Below, in pieces: positions 17,675 through 28,715 of a DNA stretch of 45,606 nt. A model generated the notes under the pieces. It made no database searches and had not been told where the DNA came from. It saw only the letters and a list, made by a program, of their open reading frames with translations. Source of the DNA: Pelotomaculum sp. PtaU1.Bin035 (lineage in GTDB: Bacteria > Bacillota > Desulfotomaculia > Desulfotomaculales > Pelotomaculaceae). Location: positions 1 to 45,606 of the forward strand of contig MVRN01000037.1 in assembly GCA_002067965.1 (NCBI GenBank), given 5' to 3'. Numbering within the stretch: the stretch's first letter is position 1; each line of letters starts with the position of its first letter. A program made the position numbers and the translations under genes.

Positions 17675-17923
17675 ATGTTTTTACATCTTGGAGCGAACGT
17701 TGTAGTGCCGAAAAAAGATATTGTTGCGATCTTGGAGATTAATAAAAAAATATCACCTATTACAAAAGAGTTCCTTGAAATCGCCAGGGATGAAGGTTTT
17801 ATTAGAAATGTCTCTGAAATAAATAAAGAAAAAACATATCTGGTAGCGACTGATAAGGTTTATATTTCCCCTATTTCGTGTGCTACTTTAAAAAAGAGGT
17901 CGGATAGCATTATAGATTTGTAA
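17675..17923 (+). CDS. remB: RemB/YaaB-type DUF370 protein
   Basis: An 82-residue DUF370 protein. Its relative RemA in Bacillus is a DNA-binding activator of matrix genes, and RemB (YaaB) occupies this same position between recF and gyrB. The opening MFLHLGANVVVPKKDIVAIL is typical. A strong site, AAAGGAGG, precedes the ATG. It is followed at once by a clear terminator that closes the dnaA-to-remB block. A regulatory role is inferred by family. Confidence 0.88.
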   Translation: MFLHLGANVVVPKKDIVAILEINKKISPITKEFLEIARDEGFIRNVSEINKEKTYLVATDKVYISPISCATLKKRSDSIIDL

Positions 17924-17947
17924 CCGTGATTTAATCACGGTTTTTAT
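17924..17947 (+). terminator. Intrinsic terminator after remB
   Basis: CCGTGAT (17924-17930) pairs with ATCACGG (17934-17940) around TTA, followed by TTTTTAT. It begins directly after the remB stop codon. Confidence 0.9.
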
Positions 17948-17953
17948 AGTATT

Positions 17954-17962
17954 TGTGGATAA
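17954..17962. promoter_or_regulatory. Perfect DnaA box next to the gyrB promoter
   Basis: TGTGGATAA is the exact reverse complement of the strong DnaA box TTATCCACA. Only one base separates it from the -35 hexamer of the gyrB promoter, so bound DnaA could contact or block RNA polymerase. Confidence 0.8.
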
Positions 17963-17963
17963 C

Positions 17964-19940
<1,977 letters not shown>

Positions 19941-19995
19941 AAATGTTTATTATAAAGTTGTTGTTGTGCATGATTTCACAGAGATTGCTTAGGAA

Positions 19996-20037
19996 CGCGG
20001 CCCCTGCCAGGTAAATGGCGGGGGCCGCGGGATTTTT
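19996..20037 (+). terminator. GC-rich terminator after gyrB
   Basis: GCGGCCCCTGCC pairs with GGCGGGGGCCGC (12 pairs, one G-U) around a short loop and is followed by GGGATTTTTA. It closes gyrB transcription. Confidence 0.8.
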
Positions 20038-20089
20038 ACCGGCTAAAAAAGTATGGAAATAAAAGGATAAGAGAGATAAATTACATTTA

Positions 20090-20119
20090 TTGGTAATTAT
20101 CGGTTTAGAGGACTATATT
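20090..20119 (+). promoter_or_regulatory. Candidate promoter of the small membrane ORF
   Basis: TTGGTA (20090-20095), 18 bases, then TATATT (20114-20119). Position and spacing are good but the hexamers are imperfect. Confidence 0.4.
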
Positions 20120-20174
20120 TCAGGGTTGCCGGGGTATGGTAGTATGAAAATCAAAAATGCAGGAGGTGAGGTGC

Positions 20175-20468
20175 GTGAGGGCTGTATTGAATTACAAGCA
20201 TGCAGGGTTTAATAAAACTAAAACAATATTATTTACTGCTTTATTGTTGACAATAGCCTTCTTTTTGGGAGCAATGGCTGAGAAGTCAGCCCACATTCTT
20301 CAGGATATTATGGTGATTACACCGGAGGCACTTAATGAGATCAAGACATTTTTTAGCGATAAAATAATTCTTAAGGTAAATACTGTGACTGGCTGCCTTA
20401 AGTGGGGATCAATAATAACAATTTCAATTTTCGAACACAGCCTGTCCTGTCTGATAAGAGGGCCTTAA
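20175..20468 (+). CDS. Unrecognised 97-residue protein with one membrane helix
   Basis: I do not recognise this protein. A GTG start at 20175 follows a near-ideal AGGAGGTGAGG, so translation is likely. Residues 1-15 are basic and 16-35 form one hydrophobic helix (TILFTALLLTIAFFLGAMA), so it is a signal-anchor or secreted protein. The rest (ITPEALNEIKTFFSDK, then a Cys-containing tail) matches no motif I can name. It stands alone between the gyrB terminator and gyrA with a possible promoter of its own. It may be the truncated front of a once longer gene, because decayed-looking coding DNA follows. Confidence 0.55.
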   Translation: MRAVLNYKHAGFNKTKTILFTALLLTIAFFLGAMAEKSAHILQDIMVITPEALNEIKTFFSDKIILKVNTVTGCLKWGSIITISIFEHSLSCLIRGP

Positions 20469-20493
20469 AAAATTACATTTGGGGGGTGTCCAT

Positions 20494-20625
20494 TTGGGAG
20501 AAACTAAAATTATTTTGATTTCTCGGCGGCGGCCTCAGGCGCTTGTGCAAAAGTACCGGCATAATTTATATCTTTTGTGTAAAAAGGCCGTCAACAAGTT
20601 GCTCCTCTTCTTAAGGAGTATTTAA
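20494..20625 (+). CDS. Possible small basic peptide, 43 residues
   Basis: A TTG start lies five bases after GGGGGGTG. The peptide (MGETKIILISRRRPQALVQK at its start) is rich in Arg/Lys/Leu and has no known motif. It begins 26 bases after the stop of the membrane ORF and could be co-transcribed. It may be chance or a pseudogene piece. Confidence 0.25.
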   Translation: MGETKIILISRRRPQALVQKYRHNLYLLCKKAVNKLLLFLRSI

Positions 20626-20714
20626 AGATAAAGTTAATTACAAGAAGATATGAGGTGGTGTATTTTGATTGTATAAAAGCCGCTTTCAGCCACATAATTA
20701 CAAGGAGGCAGGCA

Positions 20715-20807
20715 TTGTATAATTTTTACGGCGAACAGGCTTATTCACGGGGAGATTTAATTAACAAACCCGGGGTTTATAAAGACCTTAAAACAGCCTG
20801 GCTGTAA
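20715..20807 (+). CDS. Possible small peptide, 30 residues
   Basis: A TTG start lies six bases after AGGAGG. The peptide (MYNFYGEQAYSRGDLINKPG then VYKDLKTAWL) looks protein-like, and its frame is open well upstream, so it may instead be the tail of a broken gene. Not recognised. Confidence 0.3.
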   Translation: MYNFYGEQAYSRGDLINKPGVYKDLKTAWL

Positions 20808-20827
20808 ATTGGTTTTGTTAAAATATA

Positions 20828-20859
20828 AAAAGAAGCAGGTTGCTGAAAGCCTGCTTCTT
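20828..20859 (-). terminator. Hairpin with a T-run only on the minus strand
   Basis: AAGAAGCAGG (20830-20839) pairs perfectly with CCTGCTTCTT (20850-20859). On the plus strand no T-run follows, but on the minus strand TTTTTATATTTT does. It would stop leftward transcription entering the gap from gyrA. Confidence 0.5.
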
Positions 20860-20887
20860 CAACCACAGGCCCAGTTTAATTAGTAAA

Positions 20888-20916
20888 TTGCAATAGCTAG
20901 ATTAATCTGGTATAAT
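20888..20916 (+). promoter_or_regulatory. Sigma-A promoter of gyrA
   Basis: TTGCAA (20888-20893), a 17-base spacer, then TATAAT (20911-20916). gyrA therefore has its own promoter. Confidence 0.85.
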
Positions 20917-20952
20917 TCCTTCGGTAGAATAAATGGTAGGGGTGAACTGGTA

Positions 20953-23379
20953 TTGCCGTTATTAACTGGTAAAGTGATTCCGATAAATATAAACGAGGAA
21001 ATGAAGCACTCCTACCTGGATTATGCTATGAGCGTTATTGTCGGGAGGGCGCTGCCTGACGTGCGGGACGGCTTAAAACCGGTGCACCGGCGTATCCTTT
21101 ATGCCATGCACAGCCTCGGGCTTTCGCCGGAAAAGCCGCACCGCAAATCGGCTTATATTGTTGGCGAGGTACTGGCGAAGTACCACCCTCATGGAGATGT
21201 GGCCGTTTACGACGCTCTGGTGCGGCTGGCCCAGGATTTTGCCGCCCGCTACCCGATGGTGGACGGGCACGGCAACTTTGGATCTGTTGATGGGGATTCA
21301 GCCGCGGCCATGCGTTATACAGAAGCGCGGCTGGCCAAAATTGCCACGGAGATGCTTTCTGACATTGAAAAAGAAACAGTTGGTTTTATACCAAACTATG
21401 ATGATAAGACTGAAGAGCCTACCGTCCTGCCCGCCAGGATCCCTAATTTATTGATTAACGGTTCGGCCGGCATTGCAGTGGGAATGGCGACCAACATACC
21501 GCCTCATAACCTTGGTGAGGTTATCGACGGGGTTACCATGCTGATCGATAACCCGGATGTCAGCATTAAAGAATTAACGGGTATTATCAAAGGGCCGGAT
21601 TTTCCTACAGGCGCTAAGATTATGGGCAAGGAAGGCATTTGGAACGCCTACCGGACCGGCCGGGGCAGCATAAAAGTCCGAGCGCAGGCTGTTATTGAAA
21701 AAAATAATACTGGCAGGGACTGTGTCGTCGTCCGGGAAATACCGTATCAGGTAAATAAGGCCCACCTGATTGAGAAAATAGCCGAGCTAGTAAAAGAAAA
21801 AAAATTGGAAGGTATCAGCGACCTGCGGGACGAGTCCGACCGCCGCGGCATGCGCATAGTTATTGAATTGAAGCGGGATGCCAACCCGCAGGTGGTCTTA
21901 AACCAGCTTTACAAACACACCCAGATGCAGGAAAGCTTCGGTGTGAATATGCTTGCGCTGGTTGACGGGCAGCCTCAAGTCCTAAACTTAAAACAAGTCT
22001 TGTTTCATTACCTGGAGCACCAGAAAGACGTTATTGTACGCCGCACCCGCTACGAACTGAACAAGGCGGAGGCCCGCGCGCATATCGTGGAGGGCCTGCG
22101 TATTGCTCTAAACCACCTGGATGAAGTAATCAAAATAATCCGGGCCTCCCGTACGGCGGACATTGCCAGGAAGGCTTTAATGGAAAGATTCGGCCTTTCC
22201 GAGAAGCAGTCTGAGGCTATCGTTGAGATGCGCCTGAGGCAGCTTACCGGCCTGGAGCGGGAAAAATTGGAGCAGGAATACAAGGAACTTGTGGAAAAAA
22301 TCAACTATCTCCGCTCAGTGCTTGCCGACGAACGAATGGTCCTTGGTATTATTAAAGATGAGCTTACCGTGATAAGGAAAAAGTATGCCGACCCGCGGCG
22401 GACTGTTATATCGTATGAAGAAGCGGCTTTTGAAGAAGAAGATCTGATCCCTGAAGAGGACGTGGTAATCACCATAACCAACCAGGGTTATATTAAGAGA
22501 ATTCCCCTCGACACTTATCGCAGCCAACGCCGGGGTGGCCGCGGCATTACTGCCATGGGTACCAAGGAAGAGGATTTCGTGCGGCACCTTTTCAGCACAA
22601 CGACACACCACTTCTTTTTGTTCTTTACCAACCGTGGGAAAGCTTACCGGCTTAAAGTCCATGAGATACCTGAGGCTGGCCGCCAGGCCAGAGGTACTGC
22701 TCTGGTAAACCTTTTATATGTTGAAAATAATGAAAAAGTTACAGCCGTTATTCCGGTCCGGGAATTTAACCACAATCAGTATTTGTTTATGGTCACAAGG
22801 AACGGGGTGGTTAAGAAGACTTCGCTGAACGAATACGATACCTCCCGCCGGGATGGGATTATCGCCCTTACTCTGGACGAAAAAGACGAGTTAATCGACG
22901 TCAAGCTTACCAGCGGCGAGGAAGAAATTATACTGGCCACCCGGAAAGGACTGGCCATCCGCTTTCCGGAGCGGGATGTGCGCTATACGGGCCGTGTTAC
23001 CCGCGGGGTAAAGGGGATTTCTTGCGGAGAAAACGATGAAGTGATCGGTATGGAAACTGTCCGCCCGGACGCGTTTTTACTCTCTGTAACGGCAAACGGA
23101 TTTGGCAAACGCACCCTGCTTGCGGAATACCGCTCGCAATTCCGTGGCGGCAAGGGCATTATCAATATCAGGACAACCGAAAGAAACGGCCCGGTGGTAG
23201 CTGTCCAGGTAGTGAGGGACGAAGAAGAGATTATGATGATCAGCGCCGAAGGTATTATTATCCGTCTGAAGGCCGGGGATATTTCGACCATGGGGCGCTC
23301 CACCCAGGGTGTGACCCTGATGCGCCTTGATCAAGGGGATTCCGTGGTGGCAGTGGCGAAGGTTTACACGGAAGATTAA
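20953..23379 (+). CDS. gyrA: DNA gyrase subunit A
   Basis: Subunit that cuts and rejoins DNA in gyrase. The 808 residues carry the winged-helix core with the active tyrosine in [11 protein letters not shown], the coiled-coil gate, and a C-terminal six-bladed wrapping domain that opens with the GyrA box QRRGGRGI, confirming gyrase rather than topoisomerase IV. Codon 83 (21199-21201), usually Ser in the quinolone-binding helix, is GTG (Val) within [17 protein letters not shown]; Asp87 is kept. A TTG start follows AGGGGTGA. Confidence 0.97.
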   Translation: MPLLTGKVIPININEEMKHSYLDYAMSVIVGRALPDVRDGLKPVHRRILYAMHSLGLSPEKPHRKSAYIVGEVLAKYHPHGDVAVYDALVRLAQDFAARYPMVDGHGNFGSVDGDSAAAMRYTEARLAKIATEMLSDIEKETVGFIPNYDDKTEEPTVLPARIPNLLINGSAGIAVGMATNIPPHNLGEVIDGVTMLIDNPDVSIKELTGIIKGPDFPTGAKIMGKEGIWNAYRTGRGSIKVRAQAVIEKNNTGRDCVVVREIPYQVNKAHLIEKIAELVKEKKLEGISDLRDESDRRGMRIVIELKRDANPQVVLNQLYKHTQMQESFGVNMLALVDGQPQVLNLKQVLFHYLEHQKDVIVRRTRYELNKAEARAHIVEGLRIALNHLDEVIKIIRASRTADIARKALMERFGLSEKQSEAIVEMRLRQLTGLEREKLEQEYKELVEKINYLRSVLADERMVLGIIKDELTVIRKKYADPRRTVISYEEAAFEEEDLIPEEDVVITITNQGYIKRIPLDTYRSQRRGGRGITAMGTKEEDFVRHLFSTTTHHFFLFFTNRGKAYRLKVHEIPEAGRQARGTALVNLLYVENNEKVTAVIPVREFNHNQYLFMVTRNGVVKKTSLNEYDTSRRDGIIALTLDEKDELIDVKLTSGEEEIILATRKGLAIRFPERDVRYTGRVTRGVKGISCGENDEVIGMETVRPDAFLLSVTANGFGKRTLLAEYRSQFRGGKGIINIRTTERNGPVVAVQVVRDEEEIMMISAEGIIIRLKAGDISTMGRSTQGVTLMRLDQGDSVVAVAKVYTED

Positions 23380-23410
23380 GAAAAACCTGGCACAGGTAAG
23401 TGTTTAGTCA

Positions 23411-23439
23411 AAAGAATCGTGCGGAGCGGTTCTTTTTTC
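23411..23439 (+). terminator. Terminator after gyrA
   Basis: AAAGAATCG pairs with CGGTTCTTT (one G-U) around a short loop, followed by a run of T. It separates gyrA from the ctsR operon. Confidence 0.8.
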
Positions 23440-23482
23440 ACGTTTTAGACTGACTATAAAAGGCTAAAATAGTAAAAAGATA

Positions 23483-23511
23483 TTGAAAATAAAAACAGGA
23501 TTATATATAAT
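23483..23511 (+). promoter_or_regulatory. Sigma-A promoter of the ctsR operon
   Basis: TTGAAA (23483-23488), a 17-base spacer, then TATAAT (23506-23511). The CtsR operator lies directly over the expected start point. Confidence 0.82.
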
Positions 23512-23518
23512 GAATTAA

Positions 23519-23535
23519 GGTCAATTAAGGTCAAA
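23519..23535 (+). promoter_or_regulatory. CtsR operator
   Basis: GGTCAAT-TAA-GGTCAAA fits the direct heptad repeat bound by CtsR (RGTCAAA-NAN-RGTCAAA) with one mismatch. It sits just after the -10 box, so bound CtsR would block initiation and autoregulate the operon until heat or protein stress. Confidence 0.88.
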
Positions 23536-23560
23536 ATATTGAGGCGCAAAGGGTGGTAAT

Positions 23561-24022
23561 ATGACTAATATTTCTGACTTGATTGAGCTTTATTTGAAGA
23601 AGCTCCTTTCAGACAGTCTGCATGACTACGTTGAGGTCCAGCGCAGGGAGCTGGCGAACCGTTTTAACTGTGTTCCGTCACAAATAAACTATGTGCTGAC
23701 CACCCGTTTTTCCGCAGGACACGGATATCTTGTGGAAAGCAGGAGGGGCGGGGGCGGATTTGTCAGGATCGTCAAACTGCCGCTGGGCCAGCGGGCTAAT
23801 TTGGTCCTGGATGTTTGTAGCTTGATCGGCGACTCAATATCTCAGACCGGCGCGGCAGGTTTAATCCGGCGGCTGCTGGATGAAGAATTAATCACCTTGC
23901 GGGAGTCGCATTTAATGCAATCCGCAATAAGAGGAAATATATTGAGGATCAGTTTGCCTGCGCGCGATCAGTTGAGGGCGTTAATATTAAAGGCGATGGT
24001 AACAGAGGTGCTGAGAAACTGA
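23561..24022 (+). CDS. ctsR: Class III stress-gene repressor CtsR
   Basis: Dimeric repressor of clp genes that loses DNA binding on heating and is then degraded. The 153 residues contain an N-terminal winged helix (FNCVPSQINYVLTTRF) with the Gly-rich thermosensing wing VESRRGGGGFVRI (about 65-77), then the helical C-domain. It is the first gene of ctsR-mcsA-mcsB-clpC, with its own operator upstream. Confidence 0.96.
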   Translation: MTNISDLIELYLKKLLSDSLHDYVEVQRRELANRFNCVPSQINYVLTTRFSAGHGYLVESRRGGGGFVRIVKLPLGQRANLVLDVCSLIGDSISQTGAAGLIRRLLDEELITLRESHLMQSAIRGNILRISLPARDQLRALILKAMVTEVLRN

Positions 24023-24109
24023 AGCCGGGCATATGATCTTAAGTCTGGTGATCCGGCATTTGCATTTAACGGGATAAGAATTGATTGGTTATATAAAGGG
24101 GGCAATAAT

Positions 24110-24637
24110 ATGCTATGCGAGCGTTGCGGACAGCGTCCGGCGACGATGCACTTGACGGAAATAAGTAACGGGCAGAAAAATGATACACACCTCTGCGAAG
24201 TGTGCGCGAGGGAAATCCAGCCGCAGGGATTCGGTTTCGTTCCGCAAATACACTTGCATAATTTTCTTGCCAGTCTTTTAAATCATGGAATGGGTGAGGA
24301 TAAGAGCTACAAGACGGAAACGACCGGCAAAAAATGTGAAAAATGCGGAGTCTTCGAGGGACAAATCGCCAAACAGGGACTTATGGGTTGCGGCGATTGT
24401 TATCCTTTCTTTGAAGAGCGTTTGCTGCCGCTGCTGCGGCGGATCCACGGCAGTACCCGGCATACCGGAAAGGTCCCCGCGCGCACAGGGGGGCGAGCCC
24501 GGCTGGCAAAAGAAATCAATAAACTTAAAAATAATCTTAAAGAAGTGGTAAGCCGTGAGGATTTTGAACAGGCTGCCCAACTCCGCGACCAAATTCACCA
24601 ACTGGAGAAATATATGGCGGAGGGGAGTGAAGGTTAA
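24110..24637 (+). CDS. mcsA: McsA, zinc-binding activator of McsB
   Basis: Adaptor that activates the arginine kinase McsB. The 175 residues have two zinc-finger sets: Cys pairs at 3/6 and 29/32, and CEKC plus CGDC near 76 and 96. A C-terminal UVR motif (VVSREDFEQAAQLRDQIHQL) resembles that of UvrB/UvrC and ClpC. Its stop overlaps the mcsB start by one base (TAATG), indicating coupling. Confidence 0.95.
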   Translation: MLCERCGQRPATMHLTEISNGQKNDTHLCEVCAREIQPQGFGFVPQIHLHNFLASLLNHGMGEDKSYKTETTGKKCEKCGVFEGQIAKQGLMGCGDCYPFFEERLLPLLRRIHGSTRHTGKVPARTGGRARLAKEINKLKNNLKEVVSREDFEQAAQLRDQIHQLEKYMAEGSEG

Positions 24638-25701
24638 TGCCCCTAAAAAAAACGGTTAATAGTTCTTATAGCCGCTGGATGGACGCGGATGGTCCGGAGG
24701 CGGATATCGTAATCAGCAGCCGGGTTAGAGTCGCCAGAAACCTTGCCGGCAAACCTTTCCCTCATCTTTCCAATAACGAAAAGGCTGAAGATATCATTCG
24801 CGCGGTACGGCTGGCTGTGGAAGATAAAGAATTGGCAAAACAGGTGGGGGCTCTTGAGATAAGTCTTTTGAGCGAATTGTCTCCGGTAGAAAGGCAGATA
24901 CTAGTGGATAAACATTTAATTAGCCCGGATCTTTTGAGCAGCTTCGAGTGGAAAGCGGTTGTGCTGAGAGACGACGAGGTGATCAGCATCATGGTTAACG
25001 AGGAGGATCATTTGCGTATCCAGTGCCTGCTTCCGGGCCTGCAGTTGAAAGAAGCCTGGGAATTGATTAACCAGGTTGATGACGGGCTGGAGAAAACCCT
25101 GGACTATGCCTTTTCCGAAAAACTCGGCTATCTTACAGCCTGTCCCACCAACGTGGGGACCGGGATGCGCGCTTCGGTAATGCTGCACTTGCCCGGCTTG
25201 GGTCTGACCAAGCAACTGAGCGGGGTGTTAAACGCCATCAACAAGGTTGGCCTAACGGTACGGGGACTTTTCGGCGAGGGAACCGAAGCGCTCGGGGATA
25301 TGTTTCAAATATCCAATCAGATTACTCTGGGACAATCTGAGGAGGAAATAATCGACAACCTCGTTGCCGTGGCCAAACAAATCATTGCCCAGGAACAAGC
25401 TGCGCGCAGGGCCTTATATAATGGCCGGAGGGAAGTATTCGAAGACCGGATCTACCGGGCTTACGGTACCTTGAAATATGCGCATATCTTAACCTTTGAA
25501 GAGGCCATGCGCTTATTTTCCGACCTGAGGCTGGGAATAGAAATGGGTCTGGTATCAGGGATACCGGCTAAGCTGTTGAATGAGTTGATGGTAAAGATCC
25601 GTCCCGCCTTTTTAGTTAAGCTGGCCGGGCAGGACATGACCGCTCAGCAGCGGGATATTTTCAGGGCGGAAATGATTAGAAAAGAGTTTGAAGGTTCATA
25701 A
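24637..25701 (+). CDS. mcsB: Protein arginine kinase McsB
   Basis: Phosphorylates arginines on unfolded proteins, including CtsR, marking them for ClpCP. The 354-residue guanidino-kinase fold shows ISSRVRVARNLAGKPFP near the N-terminus, and TACPTNVGTGMRASVMLHLP (near 165) with the catalytic cysteine. The end (RAEMIRKEFEG) is complete. It has a full operon with its activator and target protease. Confidence 0.96.
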   Translation: MPLKKTVNSSYSRWMDADGPEADIVISSRVRVARNLAGKPFPHLSNNEKAEDIIRAVRLAVEDKELAKQVGALEISLLSELSPVERQILVDKHLISPDLLSSFEWKAVVLRDDEVISIMVNEEDHLRIQCLLPGLQLKEAWELINQVDDGLEKTLDYAFSEKLGYLTACPTNVGTGMRASVMLHLPGLGLTKQLSGVLNAINKVGLTVRGLFGEGTEALGDMFQISNQITLGQSEEEIIDNLVAVAKQIIAQEQAARRALYNGRREVFEDRIYRAYGTLKYAHILTFEEAMRLFSDLRLGIEMGLVSGIPAKLLNELMVKIRPAFLVKLAGQDMTAQQRDIFRAEMIRKEFEGS

Positions 25702-25741
25702 CGGCGGGCTATAGACAGTCTAATTTTGGAGGTGTTCGCAT

Positions 25742-28171
25742 ATGTTCGGAAAATTCACCGAAAGGGCACAAAAAGCGTTGCTTTTTGCTCAGGAGGAAGC
25801 TAAACAAACTGGTTACCCGTATGTTGGAACAGAGCACCTGCTCCTCGGCCTCATCCGGGAAGGAGAGGGTGTGGCGGCAAAAGTATTAGAGGCGGTTGGT
25901 ATGGATGCTGATAAAGTCCGGGCTGCAGTGGCGCAAATTGTAGAAGCCGGCAAAATGCCGGCCTCAGAGGAGCCTGCCCTGACTCCGCGGACCAAGCGGG
26001 TATTGGAACTTTCAATAGATGAAGCGAGGCGCATGGGACATAATTATATAGGCACCGAGCATTTGCTTTTGGGTTTAGTCCGTGAAGGTGAAGGTGTGGC
26101 CGCCCATATCTTAAATGCCTATGGCGCTGACAGCCGTAAGGTGCGCGCTATGGTAGCGAACCTGCTGGGCGGTCAGGCCGGTCCCGGCGAACAAACGGCC
26201 GGACGGGCGAAAGGTGGCGGAACCCACACTCTGGACCAATACGGGCGGGATTTGACCGTACTGGCCAAGGAGGATAAACTCGACCCGGTGGTAGGCAGGG
26301 AAAAAGAAATAGAAAGGGTCATTCAAATTTTAAGCCGGCGGACGAAAAATAATCCGGTTTTAATCGGTGAGCCGGGAGTGGGCAAAACTGCCGTCGCCGA
26401 GGGCCTGGCCCAGCGGATTACCGCCGGAAATGTGCCGGAAGTCCTGGAAAAGAAGAGGGTGGTAACTCTTGATACGGGATCGCTGGTAGCCGGGACCAAG
26501 TACCGGGGTGAATTTGAAGAGCGGCTGAAAAAGATTATTGAAGAAATTCGGAACGCAGGCGATATTATTCTGTTTATCGATGAGCTGCACACTATGGTGG
26601 GAGCGGGCGCGGCCGAAGGAGCCATAGACGCGGCCAATATATTAAAGCCCGCGTTGGCCAGGGGCGAGTTGCAGTGCATCGGCGCGACCACGCTGGATGA
26701 GTACCGCAAACATATTGAAAAAGACGCCGCTCTGGAGCGGCGCTTCCAGCCGATTACCGTTGCGGAGCCCACTACCGAGGAAACTATCCAAATCCTGCGC
26801 GGCCTCAGGGATAAATACGAAGCGCACCACCGCGTCAGGATCACCGATGCCGCCCTGGAAGCGGCCGCCAAGATATCAAGCCGTTATATTACCGACCGCT
26901 TTTTGCCTGATAAAGCTATTGACCTGGTGGACGAAGCCGGTTCAAAAGTAAGGCTGCAGGCTTTTACCGCGCCGCCGGATTTAAAAGATCTGGAAAAGAA
27001 ATTAGAAGTGCTGCAAAAAGAAAAAGAAGCGGCGGTTAATGGCCAGGAATTTGAAAAAGCCGCGGAAATAAGGGATCAGGAGAAAAAGATCCGGAATGAA
27101 CTCGACCAACTCAGGGAGTCGTGGAAACAGCGAAAGGGCGGGGCGGAACTGGTGGTGGACGAAGAGGCCATCGCTCAGATTGCGGCCAGTTGGACCGGTA
27201 TCCCGGTGAAAAAACTGGCCGAGGAGGAGTCGGAAAGGCTCTTGAAAATGGAAGATGTATTGCACCGGCGGGTAATTGGGCAGGATGAGGCCATCCGGGC
27301 CGTATCCCGGGCGGTGCGGCGCGCCCGCGCCGGTCTGAAAGACCCGAAGCGCCCCATTGGCTCCTTTATCTTCCTTGGCCCTACCGGGGTGGGTAAAACC
27401 GAGTTGGCCAGGGCGCTGGCGGAGGTTTTGTTTGGTGATGAGGACGCCATGGTGCGTATTGATATGTCGGAGTATATGGAAAAGTTCGCGGTGTCCCGCC
27501 TGATGGGAGCGCCTCCCGGCTATGTGGGCTACGAAGAAGGCGGCCAGCTTACCGAAACGGTGCGGCGCCGGCCTTATTCGGTAGTCCTGCTGGACGAAAT
27601 TGAGAAAGCCCACCCGGATGTTTTCAATATCCTGCTGCAGGTATTAGAAGACGGGCGGTTGACTGACGCCAAGGGACGCACGGTAGATTTCCGCAACACG
27701 GTTATTATTATGACCTCGAACGTCGGAGTGCAGATGATCAAGCGCGAGTCCGTCCTTGGCTTCCGTACCGGCGACCAGCGGGAAGCCAACTACGAGAACA
27801 TGAAAAGCAAGGTGACTGAAGAACTGAGGCGCACTTTCCGCCCCGAGTTTCTCAACCGGATTGACGAGATTATCGTTTTCCACGCATTGAATGCTGAACA
27901 CATCAGGGAAATTGTCAACTTGATGCTCAAAGAAGTCGCAGGCAGGATGAAAGAAAACGAGGTTGAAATCGAAGTTGCCGAGCCGGCCAAGGACCTGCTG
28001 GCCAAGGAAGGCTTTGACGAAGAATACGGCGCCAGGCCATTGCGCCGGGCCATCCTGCGCCTGGTGGAAGACCGGCTTTCCGAAGAAATCCTGAAGGGAA
28101 CTTTTCATCGGGGCGACCGTGTGCTGCTGGACGTAGGCCCTAATAACGAGCTCATTATTAATGTAGCTTGA
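25742..28171 (+). CDS. clpC: ATP-dependent Clp protease ATPase subunit ClpC
   Basis: Hsp100 unfoldase that feeds ClpP and reads phospho-arginine marks. The 809 residues have two N-domain repeats (1-145, each with a [11 protein letters not shown] segment), D1 with [15 protein letters not shown] (near 208), a middle region with a UVR motif ([20 protein letters not shown]), D2 with [16 protein letters not shown] (near 545), and the C-terminal sensor GARPLRRAI. It follows mcsB after about 40 bases with the ribosome site GGAGGTG. No separate CtsR box was seen before it. Confidence 0.97.
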   Translation: MFGKFTERAQKALLFAQEEAKQTGYPYVGTEHLLLGLIREGEGVAAKVLEAVGMDADKVRAAVAQIVEAGKMPASEEPALTPRTKRVLELSIDEARRMGHNYIGTEHLLLGLVREGEGVAAHILNAYGADSRKVRAMVANLLGGQAGPGEQTAGRAKGGGTHTLDQYGRDLTVLAKEDKLDPVVGREKEIERVIQILSRRTKNNPVLIGEPGVGKTAVAEGLAQRITAGNVPEVLEKKRVVTLDTGSLVAGTKYRGEFEERLKKIIEEIRNAGDIILFIDELHTMVGAGAAEGAIDAANILKPALARGELQCIGATTLDEYRKHIEKDAALERRFQPITVAEPTTEETIQILRGLRDKYEAHHRVRITDAALEAAAKISSRYITDRFLPDKAIDLVDEAGSKVRLQAFTAPPDLKDLEKKLEVLQKEKEAAVNGQEFEKAAEIRDQEKKIRNELDQLRESWKQRKGGAELVVDEEAIAQIAASWTGIPVKKLAEEESERLLKMEDVLHRRVIGQDEAIRAVSRAVRRARAGLKDPKRPIGSFIFLGPTGVGKTELARALAEVLFGDEDAMVRIDMSEYMEKFAVSRLMGAPPGYVGYEEGGQLTETVRRRPYSVVLLDEIEKAHPDVFNILLQVLEDGRLTDAKGRTVDFRNTVIIMTSNVGVQMIKRESVLGFRTGDQREANYENMKSKVTEELRRTFRPEFLNRIDEIIVFHALNAEHIREIVNLMLKEVAGRMKENEVEIEVAEPAKDLLAKEGFDEEYGARPLRRAILRLVEDRLSEEILKGTFHRGDRVLLDVGPNNELIINVA

Positions 28172-28250
28172 GATTTTATTTGCTTCCAATTCGATACAGC
28201 CGGGCTGGAGCCTTATGGTTAGATATTGATATAGTCTTGAGGGGTTATAA

Positions 28251-28667
28251 ATGAAAATACCTTCGGTCGATAGAAATATTGGTAGAAAGTATAAAGCACC
28301 TGTAATTAAGACTAGTGGAGATAAGGGTTTCTCCAATACTCTGGACATGGCAAAAAGAGATCAACAAAAGCTTGATGAAATGGTCAAGAAGATCAAGACT
28401 TCCGGAGATAAGTTGAAGAGGACGCAAAGCAAAGCCGATGTTATTGAATATAAAAAATATATACGCGAATACTTGTCTTTTGTCCTCGAGAATTATTACA
28501 GGGTGAAACAAGATTACGGGTTGGGCCGGCTGCTTTTGAGGGTGGAAGCAATAAACAAAAAAATCGAGGAACTAACGAACGCTCTTTTGGAGCAACAGAA
28601 AGCAAGCATTGCTATTGTGAGCAAAATCGACGAAATAACCGGTCTCTTGGTTGACTTGTACCATTAA
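28251..28667 (+). CDS. yaaR: YaaR-family DUF327 protein
   Basis: A 138-residue, highly charged, mostly helical protein of the YaaR family (function not established). Segments SNTLDMAKRDQQKLDEMVKK and YKKYIREYLSFVLENYYRVK are typical. In Bacillus the gene lies near yaaQ and holB; here it follows clpC, so the place is different. A ribosome site GAGGGG precedes the ATG. It ends in a terminator shared with the opposing ABC-F gene. Confidence 0.8.
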   Translation: MKIPSVDRNIGRKYKAPVIKTSGDKGFSNTLDMAKRDQQKLDEMVKKIKTSGDKLKRTQSKADVIEYKKYIREYLSFVLENYYRVKQDYGLGRLLLRVEAINKKIEELTNALLEQQKASIAIVSKIDEITGLLVDLYH

Positions 28668-28677
28668 CCGCGAAAGA

Positions 28678-28715
28678 AATGACCCCCCGCTTATATAACG
28701 GTGGGGTCATTCTTC
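28678..28715. terminator. Bidirectional terminator between yaaR and the ABC-F gene
   Basis: AATGACCCC (28678-28686) pairs with GGGGTCATT (28703-28711), with more pairing inside. T-rich bases flank both sides, fitting two converging genes. It includes the ABC-F stop codon. Confidence 0.82.

Larger units (their letters stand above)
20469..20952. other. Low-coding gap upstream of gyrA with short ORFs and a hairpin
   Basis: Contains no long gene. Two short frames have plausible ribosome sites: 20494-20625 (TTG start after GGGGGGTG, 43 residues, basic) and 20715-20807 (TTG start after AGGAGG, 30 residues). A third frame stays open from about 20580 through 20807 and reads into the second. The pattern fits a decayed gene or small peptides. 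The gyrA promoter lies at its right end. Confidence 0.45.

Noticed and set aside
20175-20468. IscA/HesB-like reading of ITPEALNEIKTFF in the small membrane ORF
   Set aside because: Only a few residues resemble the family start and the conserved iron-sulfur cysteines are missing.
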